A stretch of 64,000 nucleotides of DNA from CBDATA01 sp965202845. GTDB taxonomy: Bacteria; Acidobacteriota; Vicinamibacteria; Marinacidobacterales; Marinacidobacteraceae. Below are positions 28,704 to 36,505 of this stretch, piece by piece. Below the pieces are notes generated by a model. That model was not told the DNA's origin. It was given only the letters and a program-made list of their open reading frames with translations, and made no database searches. The translations under genes were made by a program, and so were the position numbers. Where the stretch lies: NCBI GenBank assembly GCA_965202845.1, contig OZ241856.1, positions 2,666,001 to 2,730,000 on the forward strand. The letters are read 5' to 3'. Each line of letters starts with the position of its first letter. The first letter of the stretch is position 1.

Positions 28704-28784
28704 AGGGTCGAAAGCGGGAAGCCGCAACCGTCCCCAGCCAGCGTCGCCACACACCAATGGAACACTTTTCCCGCTTTCGACCCT
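28704..28784. repeat. Perfect 17-bp inverted repeat in the ISL3 leader
   Basis: AGGGTCGAAAGCGGGAA (28704-28720) and its exact complement (28768-28784) enclose 47 bases. On the minus strand the stem is followed by TTTTT, as in an intrinsic terminator; on the plus strand it precedes the ribosome site AAGGAG of the transposase, so it could also gate translation. Confidence 0.75.
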
Positions 28785-28804
28785 GAAAAAAAGGAGCGCA
28801 TCCA

Positions 28805-30046
28805 GTGCTACACGAGCTTTTCGCCCAAGCCCTCGGCATCCCGGACCCCTGGTTCGTCGAGAACGTGGAATTCGACAAGGACCAAGGAAAGCTGAGCATC
28901 CGCGTCGATTTCCGCAGGGGCGCCCGCTTCGCCCACCAGAACCACGACGGCCTCCATCCGGTCCACGACACCAAGACCAAGCGCTTCCGCCACCTCAACT
29001 TCTTCCAATTCGAGTGCGAACTGGTGGCGCGCGTCCCCCGGGTGCGCCTCCCCAACGGCAAGGTCGCGCTGGTCTCGCCGCCCTGGGCCGGCAAGCTCTC
29101 CGGGTTCTCCCTCCTCTTCGAAGCCTTGATTCTCGCCATGTGCCAGGACATGACCTTCGCCGCCGTCGCACGGCTCGCCGGACTCTCCCAGCACCAAACC
29201 CAGGCCATCTCCAACCGCTATGTGGAACTCGCCACCGAAACCGACGACCAAGCCGACGTCCGCGCCGTCGCCATCGACGAAACCTCCCGCGCGCGCGGCC
29301 ACAACTACGTCACCGTCGTCGCAGACGCCCGAAAACGCCGGGTCATCTTCGTCGGAGAAGGCCGCGCCGCCGACTCCGTCGACCGATTCGCCCGAAGCCT
29401 CGAAGCCCACGGCGGAGACCCCGAAGCCGTCGAAGTCGCCTCCATCGACATGTCCCCCGCCTACATGAAGGGCGTCGCAGAGCATCTCCCCAACGCCCAG
29501 ATCACCTTCGACAAATTCCACGTCATCGCTCACGCATCCAAGGCCCTCGACCAGACCCGGCGCATCGAGCAGCGCGCCAACCCCCAACTCAAGGGCATGC
29601 GCTGGGCGCTCCTCAAAAATCCCGAACGACTCGGCCCCGAACAGCGCGCCCAACTCAACGCTCTCATCGCGCAGGCCCCCGGAAAGCGCACCGCCCGAGC
29701 CTGGATGTACCGCGAGCAACTCCGGAACATCCTCAACCGCAAGCAGGTCAACGTCGTCAGAGCCATGCTCCGGCAGTGGTGCGCCAACGTGAACCGCTCC
29801 AAGGTCGAACCCATGAAAGCCGTCGCGCGGATGATCCGCAAACATCTCGAGGGCATCGTCGCGTGGGCCCGAACCCGCCAGACCAACGGCTTCATCGAGG
29901 CGCTCAACGGCCTGTTTCAGGCGGCCAAGCGGAAAGCCAGAGGCTACGGAACCTTCCAGACCATCCGCACCGTGTTCTTCCTCATCGCCGGAAAACTGGA
30001 CTTCTCCAAGCTCAACCCTCATGTCGCGTACCCACTCGGTATTTGA
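28805..30046 (+). CDS. ISL3-family transposase
   Basis: This 413-residue transposase starts at GTG 28805 with AAGGAG eight bases ahead. It carries the ISL3 DDE features VRAVAIDETSRARGHNYVT (Asp), VASIDMSPAYMKGV (Asp), FDKFHVIAHASKALD, and near the end TNGFIEALNGLFQAAKRKARG (Glu). Its stop falls inside the right terminal repeat. Complete, so likely functional. Confidence 0.92.
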   Translation: MLHELFAQALGIPDPWFVENVEFDKDQGKLSIRVDFRRGARFAHQNHDGLHPVHDTKTKRFRHLNFFQFECELVARVPRVRLPNGKVALVSPPWAGKLSGFSLLFEALILAMCQDMTFAAVARLAGLSQHQTQAISNRYVELATETDDQADVRAVAIDETSRARGHNYVTVVADARKRRVIFVGEGRAADSVDRFARSLEAHGGDPEAVEVASIDMSPAYMKGVAEHLPNAQITFDKFHVIAHASKALDQTRRIEQRANPQLKGMRWALLKNPERLGPEQRAQLNALIAQAPGKRTARAWMYREQLRNILNRKQVNVVRAMLRQWCANVNRSKVEPMKAVARMIRKHLEGIVAWARTRQTNGFIEALNGLFQAAKRKARGYGTFQTIRTVFFLIAGKLDFSKLNPHVAYPLGI

Positions 30047-30329
30047 AAGAGCCAGATTTCGAGAGTCGTGTCCAACCGATTGTTGCGGCCATCCGGCAGA
30101 AATTCGAGGACGCCAGCGATACGGGCTCCACCAAGCTCCGCATTGATTCCAGGAACCGGGACAATTGGCCCAGGATGGCGGACTGGCTGGAGGAGCGCCG
30201 CAAAACCTATGAGCACTTGGCGCGACAAGCGCTTGCCGACGATGAAAGCCGCGAATTGGACCGATCCGGTTGACTCGCAATGTTCAGAGTGATGCCCAGT
30301 TGATGCTCGGGGCGATCATTCGTGGATTG

Positions 30330-30401
30330 CGTCGCGCCGCATTTGCGCGACCAGTTCCTCGTCCTGCAGTTCGTCGTTGAGCCGGTTCAGCTTGAGCGGA
30401 T
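30330..30401. repeat. 72-bp copy of the small-gene/res junction at 39511-39582
   Basis: 70 of 72 bases match 39511-39582. On the minus strand it encodes LKLNRLNDELQDEELVAQM, the tail of the small protein upstream of res. It joins the ABC-gene fragment at GCGGAT, a hexamer present in both parents, so a microhomology joint is likely. Confidence 0.85.
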
Positions 30402-30713
30402 GTACATGGCCCGCGTCCTCGCCGCCGAAGTGCCGCTGCTGCTGGCCGACGAACCGGTCGCGGCGCTGGCCCCCTGCACCAGCACGAGGTGATGCGGCTT
30501 CTTCGCCGCTTCGTGGACGACCACCGCGGCGGCGCGCTGGTGGCGCTCCACGACCTGGACCTGCCCGCCCGCCTCGTCTGGATGCGCGACGGCAGGATCG
30601 TCGCCGACGGTGCGCCGGAGGAGACCCTCACCCCGGAACGTCTGGCGAACGTCCCCCAGGTGCGCGCCGAAGTGCGCTGATCCGACGGCCGTCCCCGGGT
30701 CGCGGTCGAAGGA
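30396..30713 (+). pseudogene. Decayed copy of the 3' part of the ABC ATPase gene
   Basis: Corresponds to 26074-26408 of the ABC gene at 25637. It starts inside the signature motif region (MARVLAAEVPLLLADEPVAAL), loses one base after GCGCTGG (frameshift), lacks 12 bases in the LAARYADR region and has TGA in place of the Trp codon in EVRW. It is plainly non-functional. Together with the 72-bp repeat this accounts for most of the otherwise gene-free stretch 30274-30745. Confidence 0.85.
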
Positions 30714-30745
30714 CCCCCCTCTGATAATGGGATCCGGGGTCTCAG

Positions 30746-31342
30746 TTACCGCCTTTTTATTTGAGTCGCAATACTCCCAATCTCAATAATTTCCCGAGCG
30801 TATGGCGTGAGTTTGTGACTGATGGATGCGCTGGACCCGATCAGAATAACTCTGATGTTTTCGATTTCTACAAGATACTCAATCACTTCGTGAAAATCAC
30901 TGTCCCCCGCTACCAGAAATAACGTTCGCCAATTTCTGTAACGGTTGGAATGCATAAGATGAAATGCGAGGCCAACATCTACTCCTTTTTGCTGAGTGTG
31001 TTCGTATTGTTTCCCTGTTTCGGGATGACGGACAGGTTCTCCACCCATAGACGCAGGCCATTCGATTGGTTTCTTTTGAAGTGAATATAGTTTTACGCGC
31101 AATCCCGGACCACTGGGTGGCGGATGTTGCAACGCACGATGGAATGCATTGTTTTTCTCGTTTGGCGGATCGGTGTCAGAGTTAAAGTAATAAGCTCCTT
31201 CGATTTTTATTTCGTACTTGGTTTCGAGGTAATTCCGAAGCTTCAAGTAATCAAATTTGTCTCCAGGCGGCAGTCGCAAGCTTTGCCAAGCCTTGAGGAT
31301 GTAGGCCCCATCAACAAACCACGCAGCGGTCTCGGCAGGCAT
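30746..31342 (-). CDS. NYN-domain (PIN-like) RNase-type protein
   Basis: This 198-residue protein has NYN/DUF88 features: WFVDGAYILKAW (Asp), GVDVGLAFHLM (Asp), LFLVAGDSDFHEVIEYLV (two Asp) and RVILIGSS. NYN domains are metal-dependent ribonucleases related to PIN toxins and LabA. No antitoxin-like gene is beside it. Its base composition is much richer in A/T than any neighbour except the IS5 element, so it was probably acquired from a different source. TACAAT (complement of 31353-31358) lies 10 bases before the ATG as a possible -10 box. Confidence 0.8.
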   Translation of the reverse strand: MPAETAAWFVDGAYILKAWQSLRLPPGDKFDYLKLRNYLETKYEIKIEGAYYFNSDTDPPNEKNNAFHRALQHPPPSGPGLRVKLYSLQKKPIEWPASMGGEPVRHPETGKQYEHTQQKGVDVGLAFHLMHSNRYRNWRTLFLVAGDSDFHEVIEYLVEIENIRVILIGSSASISHKLTPYAREIIEIGSIATQIKRR

Positions 31343-31437
31343 CTCGTGGGAAATTGTAGCACACTTGACGACGACTGCAGGATCGCGAGTCAGGGGTTCT
31401 CCCAGGGTGATTTTGTGGTGCTGGGGTTGATCTGGGC

Positions 31438-31490
31438 ACGCCGAAGTGCGCTGGCCCGACGGCCGCCCCCAGGTCGCGGTCGAAGGCCTC
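31438..31490. repeat. Third copy of the ABC gene 3' end
   Basis: It is similar to 26355-26405 (GCCGAAGTGCGCTGG, then CGGTCGAAGG). Read in the ABC frame it continues AEVRW, PDGRPQVAVEG, LFRQLAESPPAGG and a stop at ~31530, a plausible natural C-terminus. It may be the original 3' end of the ABC gene left behind when 26.4-31.4 kb was inserted. Confidence 0.65.
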
Positions 31491-31533
31491 TTCCGTCAAC
31501 TGGCAGAATCCCCCCCCGCAGGGGGATAACGGA

Positions 31534-31794
31534 ATGAGCGACCGCATCACCGTCCGCAACATGGATCCAGCGGACGTGTCCTGGCTCCGCCGGGAGGCGC
31601 GGCAGGCGGGGGTATCGATGGAGGAGCTGGTCCGCCGTCTGATCCACGAGAAGCGCACGCAGGCCGAACGCCGCCCCAAGCCGTCCGAGGCCTTCGCGCG
31701 GCATTTTGGCGAGGAGCACGGCGTCGAACTCCCGTCACGAAGGCGCTACGGCTACCGGCCGGTCTCGTTCGACGAAGAAAAGGACGGCGGATAG
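31534..31794 (+). CDS. FitA/VapB-like antitoxin without toxin
   Basis: This 86-residue protein begins MSDRITVRNMDPADVSWLRR followed by GVSMEELVRRLIHEK, a FitA-type ribbon-helix-helix DNA-binding fold. The C-terminal part would bind a PIN toxin, but no vapC follows; the next gene is an XRE-ImmA protein 38 bp downstream. It could be an orphan regulator or have lost its toxin. Confidence 0.7.
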   Translation: MSDRITVRNMDPADVSWLRREARQAGVSMEELVRRLIHEKRTQAERRPKPSEAFARHFGEEHGVELPSRRRYGYRPVSFDEEKDGG

Positions 31795-31831
31795 TTGAAT
31801 ATCAGTTATCATTACGTCCAGATTTGGTGCG

Positions 31832-32974
31832 ATGATGCCTCAAGGGATTTGCGTCGCGGAGAATCTGGCTCGGCTCCGGCGGGATCGGAAGATGACGCAG
31901 GCCGAGCTCGCCAGTCTGGTGGGAGTGTCCCGGGTCGCGCTGGGGAAGATCGAGCGTGGATTGACGATGCCCCGGCCGGATACGCTGGCGGCTCTGGCGC
32001 GGGGCCTTCAGACCCCGCTCCGGGACTTGGCAGCCCGGGTGCGCCCGCTGCGCAGCGTCCGCTTTCGCGCCCGCGCCCGGATCCACGGACGTCCGCAGAT
32101 TCTCGCCGAGGTTTCGGAGCAGCTCGCGAACTGCGAATCGCTGGAATCCCTGCTGGATGCGCGCCGCCCGTTCCGACTGCGGCATCTGTGCGGACCGAAG
32201 GGCGGAAAGGATCCGGCTGCGGCGGCCCACGCCGTCCGGCAGGCGGCAGGCGTCCCGTCCGATGCGCCGGTGCTGAACATCTGCCGGCTTCTGGAGGAGC
32301 AGGGGATCCGGGTCCTCCTTCTGAACCGGAAGAGTGATTCTTTTTTCGGTCTTGGCGTCGGCGACGCCGACGGCGGCCCGGCGGTCGTCGTGAATGTCTG
32401 GGAACGAATTTCCGTGGAGCGCTGGATTTTCACGGCGGCGCACGAACTGGGGCACATCCTTCTCCACGGCGACGAGTTCCAGCCCGGAGAGACCGCATTG
32501 CCGGCGTCAACGGAACGCGAAGCGGACGCTTTCGCCGGCGAATTCCTGATGCCGGAATCGGCATTCGAGGCGGAATGGGACGCCACCCGGGGGCGGCGCC
32601 TGCTCGATCGCGTGCTTGAAGTGAAGCGCAGTTTTCGCGTCAGTTATCGAGCCGTCCTCCACCGCCTGGTCGCCACCGGGCGGGCGGGCGCCGGGGTGTG
32701 GGGCGCGTTCCAGGGGCAGCACCAGGTTCGCTTCGGCAAGACGCTGAAGAAGCAGGACGAGCCCGAAGCGCTCCGGGCGGGCGGGTTCGCATGGAATTGG
32801 AGGCGAGCCGGCGAACCCGCCGCCCTTTCTCCGCATGACTTCCGGCGGGACCGGCTTGCGCGCCTGGTCAGGCAAGCCCTCGAGGAGCAGCACATTTCGC
32901 TCGGGCGCGGCGCCGAAATCCTGGGAATTCCTCTGGCGGAGATGAGGGAGTGGACGCGTGATTGGGCGAAGTGA
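31832..32974 (+). CDS. XRE regulator with ImmA/IrrE metallopeptidase domain
   Basis: This is a 380-residue protein. An XRE helix-turn-helix occupies about residues 8-63 (MTQAELASLVGVSRVALGKI). A zinc peptidase domain follows with AAHELGHILLHGDEF (HExxH) and EREADAFAGEFLMP as the third-ligand region. A C-terminal segment resembles a second small helical domain (LARLVRQALEEQHISL, GRGAEILGIPLAEM). Proteins of this build repress a target operon and are controlled by, or carry out, cleavage of a regulator, as in ICEBs1 ImmA-ImmR, and often pair with toxins. The second such protein in the window is at 57624. Confidence 0.88.
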   Translation: MMPQGICVAENLARLRRDRKMTQAELASLVGVSRVALGKIERGLTMPRPDTLAALARGLQTPLRDLAARVRPLRSVRFRARARIHGRPQILAEVSEQLANCESLESLLDARRPFRLRHLCGPKGGKDPAAAAHAVRQAAGVPSDAPVLNICRLLEEQGIRVLLLNRKSDSFFGLGVGDADGGPAVVVNVWERISVERWIFTAAHELGHILLHGDEFQPGETALPASTEREADAFAGEFLMPESAFEAEWDATRGRRLLDRVLEVKRSFRVSYRAVLHRLVATGRAGAGVWGAFQGQHQVRFGKTLKKQDEPEALRAGGFAWNWRRAGEPAALSPHDFRRDRLARLVRQALEEQHISLGRGAEILGIPLAEMREWTRDWAK

Positions 32975-33137
32975 ACATCACCCTTCCCGACCGACGCTGC
33001 TGGTGGACTTGGCGGCAAACCAGGCGATCGACCGGGAACGGGCCGTGGCCATCGCACGCGCCATGCAGCAACAGAACCCGATGCACATCAACGAAAGCGT
33101 CATGGAGCGATTCTTCCGAGCGCTCGCGAACGCCTGA
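32958..33137 (+). CDS. Small unrecognised protein, possible remnant of the XRE-ImmA partner
   Basis: This 59-codon frame starts at GTG 32958, overlapping the end of the XRE-ImmA gene. It reads LLVDLAANQAIDRERAVAIA then NPMHINESVMERFFRAL. Position and overlap match the place where a PIN-type partner normally follows XRE-ImmA genes, as at 58706. It is too short for a PIN domain and I do not recognise it; probably a fragment. Confidence 0.4.
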   Translation: MIGRSEHHPSRPTLLVDLAANQAIDRERAVAIARAMQQQNPMHINESVMERFFRALANA

Positions 33138-33159
33138 CTCCATCAGAGCCAGCCGGAAT

Positions 33160-33366
33160 TCAGAGCCGCTCGGCCCGGCTTTCGGACAGCACCCGGGTCG
33201 CGGCCGTCGTCGGCTTGCCGGACGGCACCGGCAGATCCAGGAGATCCCCTTCCGCCGGACGCGCCCGGCCTTCGGCGATCAACCGCTCCAGAGCGGACCG
33301 GGATTCAGGCGGGAGCTTGCGCTTCTCCGCACTGTCACGGGGGGCGGAACGAGGGTTTTTCAGCAT
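33160..33366 (-). CDS. Small antitoxin-like protein, possibly truncated
   Basis: This 68-residue frame contains LERLIAEGRARPAEGDLLDL and ends RVLSESRAERL. That C-terminal pattern is common in Phd-type antitoxins, but the N-terminal DNA-binding part is absent or replaced. It lies 130 bases downstream of mod on the same strand. Assignment is weak. Confidence 0.4.
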   Translation of the reverse strand: MLKNPRSAPRDSAEKRKLPPESRSALERLIAEGRARPAEGDLLDLPVPSGKPTTAATRVLSESRAERL

Positions 33367-33498
33367 GGTCTCGGGATTCGGGATTATGGCGTGATTGTCT
33401 TCAGGATGAACGCCGCCATCGCGCCGTGGAGCGAAAGAAGATCGGCTTGGCGGCGTTTCGAGTTGCGCCGCGCCGGCTTCTGCTTGACGGGGGAGGCG

Positions 33499-36286
33499 TC
33501 ATGTGCGGAACACCTTCATCACTTCGTCGCCGAAGTGGTTGATGACCTTCACGGCGATGCGTCCGGAGGCGGGCTTGGGGAAGGAGCGCGAGACGTCGCT
33601 GTGCAGCGATTCCCAGGCGTCCTCGTCGATTTCCGCCTTCAGGGTCCTCTTGAGCGCCTTGTACGAGTCGTTCGCGCCCAGAAAGTAGGCGTGGCGGACG
33701 AAGAAGCTCTCCTCGTTGTAGTCGGTGTCGATGAACCAGCAGGCGATTCGGTCGGTGTCGTCGCTCCGGATTGCGTCCTTGGCGGGATCGTAGACGTCCA
33801 CTCCCCGGACTCGCACCCGGATTTCGTCCGTTTTGTCCCCCGTCTCGATGGCGATGTCGGGTTCCCCGAAGATGACGAAGAGGTTCCCCTTGCCGGTGTT
33901 CCTGAGATCGACGGCCATGTGGAGGTCGGCGTTCATCCGCGCCTTGAGAATCGGAGTTTGTCCGAGATTCCTGAGCTCGGAAGCCTGGGCGTCGTAGTTG
34001 AAAGCGCAGGCGATCAGGACGTCGAACCCGGCTTCGGCGGCCTCCCGTCCGGCGGCGGCCAGGTCCGGACGGGTCACGGTGCCGAATTCGGGGCCGATGA
34101 ACACTCCGGCGCGCCGCTGCCTGCCGCCGCTCTCCTCGTAGATCCCCTCGAAGGAGACATATTTGCCCGGCCAATGTTCGATGGAGGTGAACTCGATGCG
34201 GTCCTCCTTGTGCGCCTGCTGCACGCCGGCTGTCTTGAGGTGCTCCTGGATCATGCGGGCGAATTGGGCCGTTTCACCATGGGGGGGGGGGCGCTCAGTG
34301 GCTTGGGCGGGAAGGGGTTTGCCGCCCTCCTCGGCCGGCAGCACCCGGTGCGGCGTCAGACTTTCGACGGTGAAGGGGCCGGCCACCCGAATGCGGGACT
34401 TGTCCTCAAACGGCTTGTCGTAGAGCAGTTCGGTGTCCGCGTTGGAAGCGATGGAGGCATCGATCTGCTTCTGCCGCGTGATGCGCTTGTCCCACCATTC
34501 TCCATGCGCGGCCCTGGCGTCGGCGGGCCAGTCCTTCCCGGCCTCCCGCGGGATTTCCCACTCCTCCCAGGTCTCGCCGAGCAGTTTGTTGAGCTTGGAG
34601 CGAAGCGATTCGAGCCGTTCCTGCCAGCACTCCCAGATGACGTCGATTTCGGCGTTGTTGGCGATGGATTCCAAGGTGATGTGCGGCACCCGCTCGTAGA
34701 CAAAGCCCTGCTTGATGCGGTTGCCGGTCGGAGTCTCCGGCGTGGGTTGGCCGGTGATCTTCGCCTCCTTCTGCCGTCCTTCTTTACTGTCGGCGAGCAA
34801 ATACCACGGATATTGCGCGCCCATGATCCGGGCGCGGGCCAGCGCCAGCGCGACGCGGGAAGTGTCGATGGTGATCCACCGCCGCCCCCACTGTTCGGCG
34901 ACCCAGGCAGTGGTTCCGGAACCGCAAGTCGGATCCAGCACCAAGTCGCCGGGATCGGTGGCCATCAGGATGCAGCGCGCCACCGGATTTACAGATGTCT
35001 GCACGACATACGATTTTTCGATTTCCGGTCCTGTGTCACTCCATGAATTGGATATTTCAGAAACTGGATAATCGCTTCGGAAATACACTGCCCTGAGAGC
35101 CGTTTTGTCAGGCTGTATCCGCGACGATCTATAGAGTCTTTCAAATCCGTCTGGAGCATACCGCCAATGCGAAGTTGGCGGTATGCTCCAGACGGATTTG
35201 AAGAGGTCTCTTGGTTCGTGGTCGCCGGATGCCATCGAATGGACGGGAAGTTTTTGATAAGGACGTGATCCCTTTGGACACTTGGACGGATCTGCGCGTT
35301 CTTCTCTTGTCATGGGACGCCTGGTTATGCCATCCTTCAATTCCAACTGATTGTACATTTTTGTATTTACAGTTGCCGTTTCAGTCATTCTTCGGAATTT
35401 GATCGAATTTGAATTTCGGCAATACCAGATTATGTAGTCAGATACACGTTTGACGGATTTTTCCTGTGTGGTTCCACTGCTCGTCCGATAGGTAATGAGA
35501 CTTACAAAGTTTTCATCGCCGAATACCTCGTCCATCAGCATGCGGACGCGGTGTACGTTTTTGTCGCTGATCTGGACGAACACCGAACCGCTCTCCGTCA
35601 GAAGGGCACGCGCCGCGGTCAACCGGTCGCGCAGGTAGCTCAGGTAGGAGTGGATGCCGTCGCGCCACGTGTCCCGGAACGCCTTGACCTGCTCCGGCTC
35701 CCGGGTGATGTGTTCGGCCTTGCCGTCCTTGACGTCGCGGCTGGTGGTGGACCACTGGAAGTTGGAGTTGAACTTGATGCCGTAGGGCGGGTCGATGTAA
35801 ATGCACTGCACCTTGCCGCGCATCCCTTCCCGTTCGGCGAGCGACGCCATTACCTGCAGGCTGTCGCCCAGGACCATGCGGTTCGACCAGTTGGCGTCGT
35901 GCTGGTAGAACTCGGTTCGGGCGTCTTCGGGCAACCCATTGAAATCCAAAAACATGGATCGGGGGGGGGGGGGGCGGGGATTCCGCGTCTCGTTTTTCGG
36001 CGGAGTGGCGGATCAGGTCGTCGATCAGAACCTTGGGGTGCACCTTTTCCTGGATGAAAAGCGGCGGCGCCTTGACGACCAGATCGGAGGCGTCCTGCTG
36101 GTCCTTGCCGCGCCAGACAAGCTGCGGGTCGAGATCCCGGTTGCGACGCTCATAAAGCACCGAAACCGGTTTCTTCTCCTCTTCCGACAGCACGGGCTGG
36201 TACTCCGCAGTCGGGATGTTGCGGCGTTTGGCCTCTCTGTGCGTGATCGTCTCGACCGACTTGGGAGTTTTCTTGCTTCGAGCCAC
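33499..36286 (-). CDS. mod: Type III DNA methyltransferase Mod, apparently phase-variable and out of frame here
   Basis: The N-terminal piece starts at ATG 36286 (MARSKKTPKSVETITHREAK ... KVLIDDLIRHSAEK) and runs into a poly-C coding tract of 14 bases (G14 on the plus strand, 35961-35974). The rest is in the next frame: DFYQ-like EFYQHDANWSNRMVLGDS, IYIDPPYGIKF (motif IV), DPTCGSGTTAWVAEQWGR (motif I) and a long C-terminus. DPPY before the FxGxG-type motif marks a beta-class N6-adenine methylase of type III systems. With 13 or 16 C the frames join to ~928 residues; with 14 they do not. ATG 35955 directly after the tract could still give an 818-residue form. The central recognition domain (~34980-35510) is AT-richer than the ends. 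Confidence 0.88.
34281..34291. repeat. Homopolymer G11 inside mod
   Basis: It is read in frame as Pro-Pro-Pro (ERPPPHGETAQF) in the C-terminal half of Mod. A one-base slip would truncate the protein at about two thirds of its length. Confidence 0.85.
35140..35202. repeat. Perfect 28-bp inverted repeat, 7-base loop, inside mod
   Basis: The left arm 35140-35167 begins TTCAAATCCGTCTGG; the right arm 35175-35202 is its exact complement. On the coding strand it is translated without interruption (FKSVWSIPPTSHWRYAPDGF), at the boundary of the AT-rich recognition domain. Confidence 0.95.
35961..35974. repeat. Homopolymer G14 at the mod frame switch
   Basis: Fourteen G followed by C and four more G. 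On the coding strand the tract gives a Pro run and is where the N-terminal 36286 frame and the main mod frame separate. Such long homopolymers vary by slippage during replication and are the classic switch of phase-variable genes. Confidence 0.9.
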
Positions 36287-36289
36287 TGG

Positions 36290-36505
36290 TCAGTCCTCCC
36301 TCGCGGAGCGCACCGGCAGGTTTCGGGTCTCCAGCGTGGAGAGATCGAGGCGGGCGGCTGCGTGATCGATGTCAAAACCGACCACGTTGCCTTCGGCGTC
36401 CAGATCGACGCGCAGTCCGTCGGCCACCTCGCGGGTCTCCATGCCTGGTTCCGGCCTGAACTCGACGTAGAGACTATCCGTCTCGGCGTAGTAGCGCAGC
36501 TTCAT
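36290..36505 (-). CDS. DUF2283 small protein between res and mod
   Basis: This 71-residue protein has the DUF2283 pattern: MKLRYYAETDSLYVEF, ETREVADGLRVDLDAEGNVVGFDIDHA. The family is small and of unknown function, often found in TA-like or defence contexts. It overlaps the res end by 32 bp and lies 3 bases before the mod start, so it belongs to the type III operon. A regulatory or antitoxin-like role is only a guess. Confidence 0.75.
   Translation of the reverse strand: MKLRYYAETDSLYVEFRPEPGMETREVADGLRVDLDAEGNVVGFDIDHAAARLDLSTLETRNLPVRSARED

Larger units (their letters stand above)
28586..30053 (+). mobile_element. ISL3-family insertion sequence, ~1468 bp
   Basis: The element is bounded by the 8-bp target duplication AGATTTCG at 28578-28585 and 30054-30061, the size expected for ISL3. 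The ends are imperfect inverted repeats: right end (reverse complement) GGCTCTTTCAAATACCGAGT and left end GCCTCAATTGAGATTTGAGT, both followed by GGGTA. It carries one transposase and ~200 bp of untranslated leader with two large hairpins. Confidence 0.9.
27880..30273 (+). pseudogene. DUF4268-like nuclease gene split by an ISL3 element
   Basis: The start is GTG 27880, with GGAGG seven bases upstream. The 5' part (27880-28585) encodes LGTLENVDLREAWPNEA, FTPWLSRNLDLLG, then GLRADIVARV, RVIIENQLDEANLAHLGQLL and VWIAPSFRDYH, a PD-(D/E)xK-like core as found in DUF4268 proteins. The 3' part (30062-30273) begins ESRVQPIVAAIRQKF and ends LDRSG. Removing the IS and one copy of AGATTTCG restores one continuous frame (KEDF-ESRVQP) of about 305 residues. 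The family is associated with restriction and other defence loci. Inactive here unless the IS excises. Confidence 0.8.

Noticed and set aside
31510..31517. Run of eight C before the orphan VapB gene
   Set aside because: Short for a switch in GC-rich DNA and outside a clear coding frame change.
32962..35046. 694-codon plus-strand frame opposite mod
   Set aside because: Antisense to methyltransferase motifs; no domain recognised.
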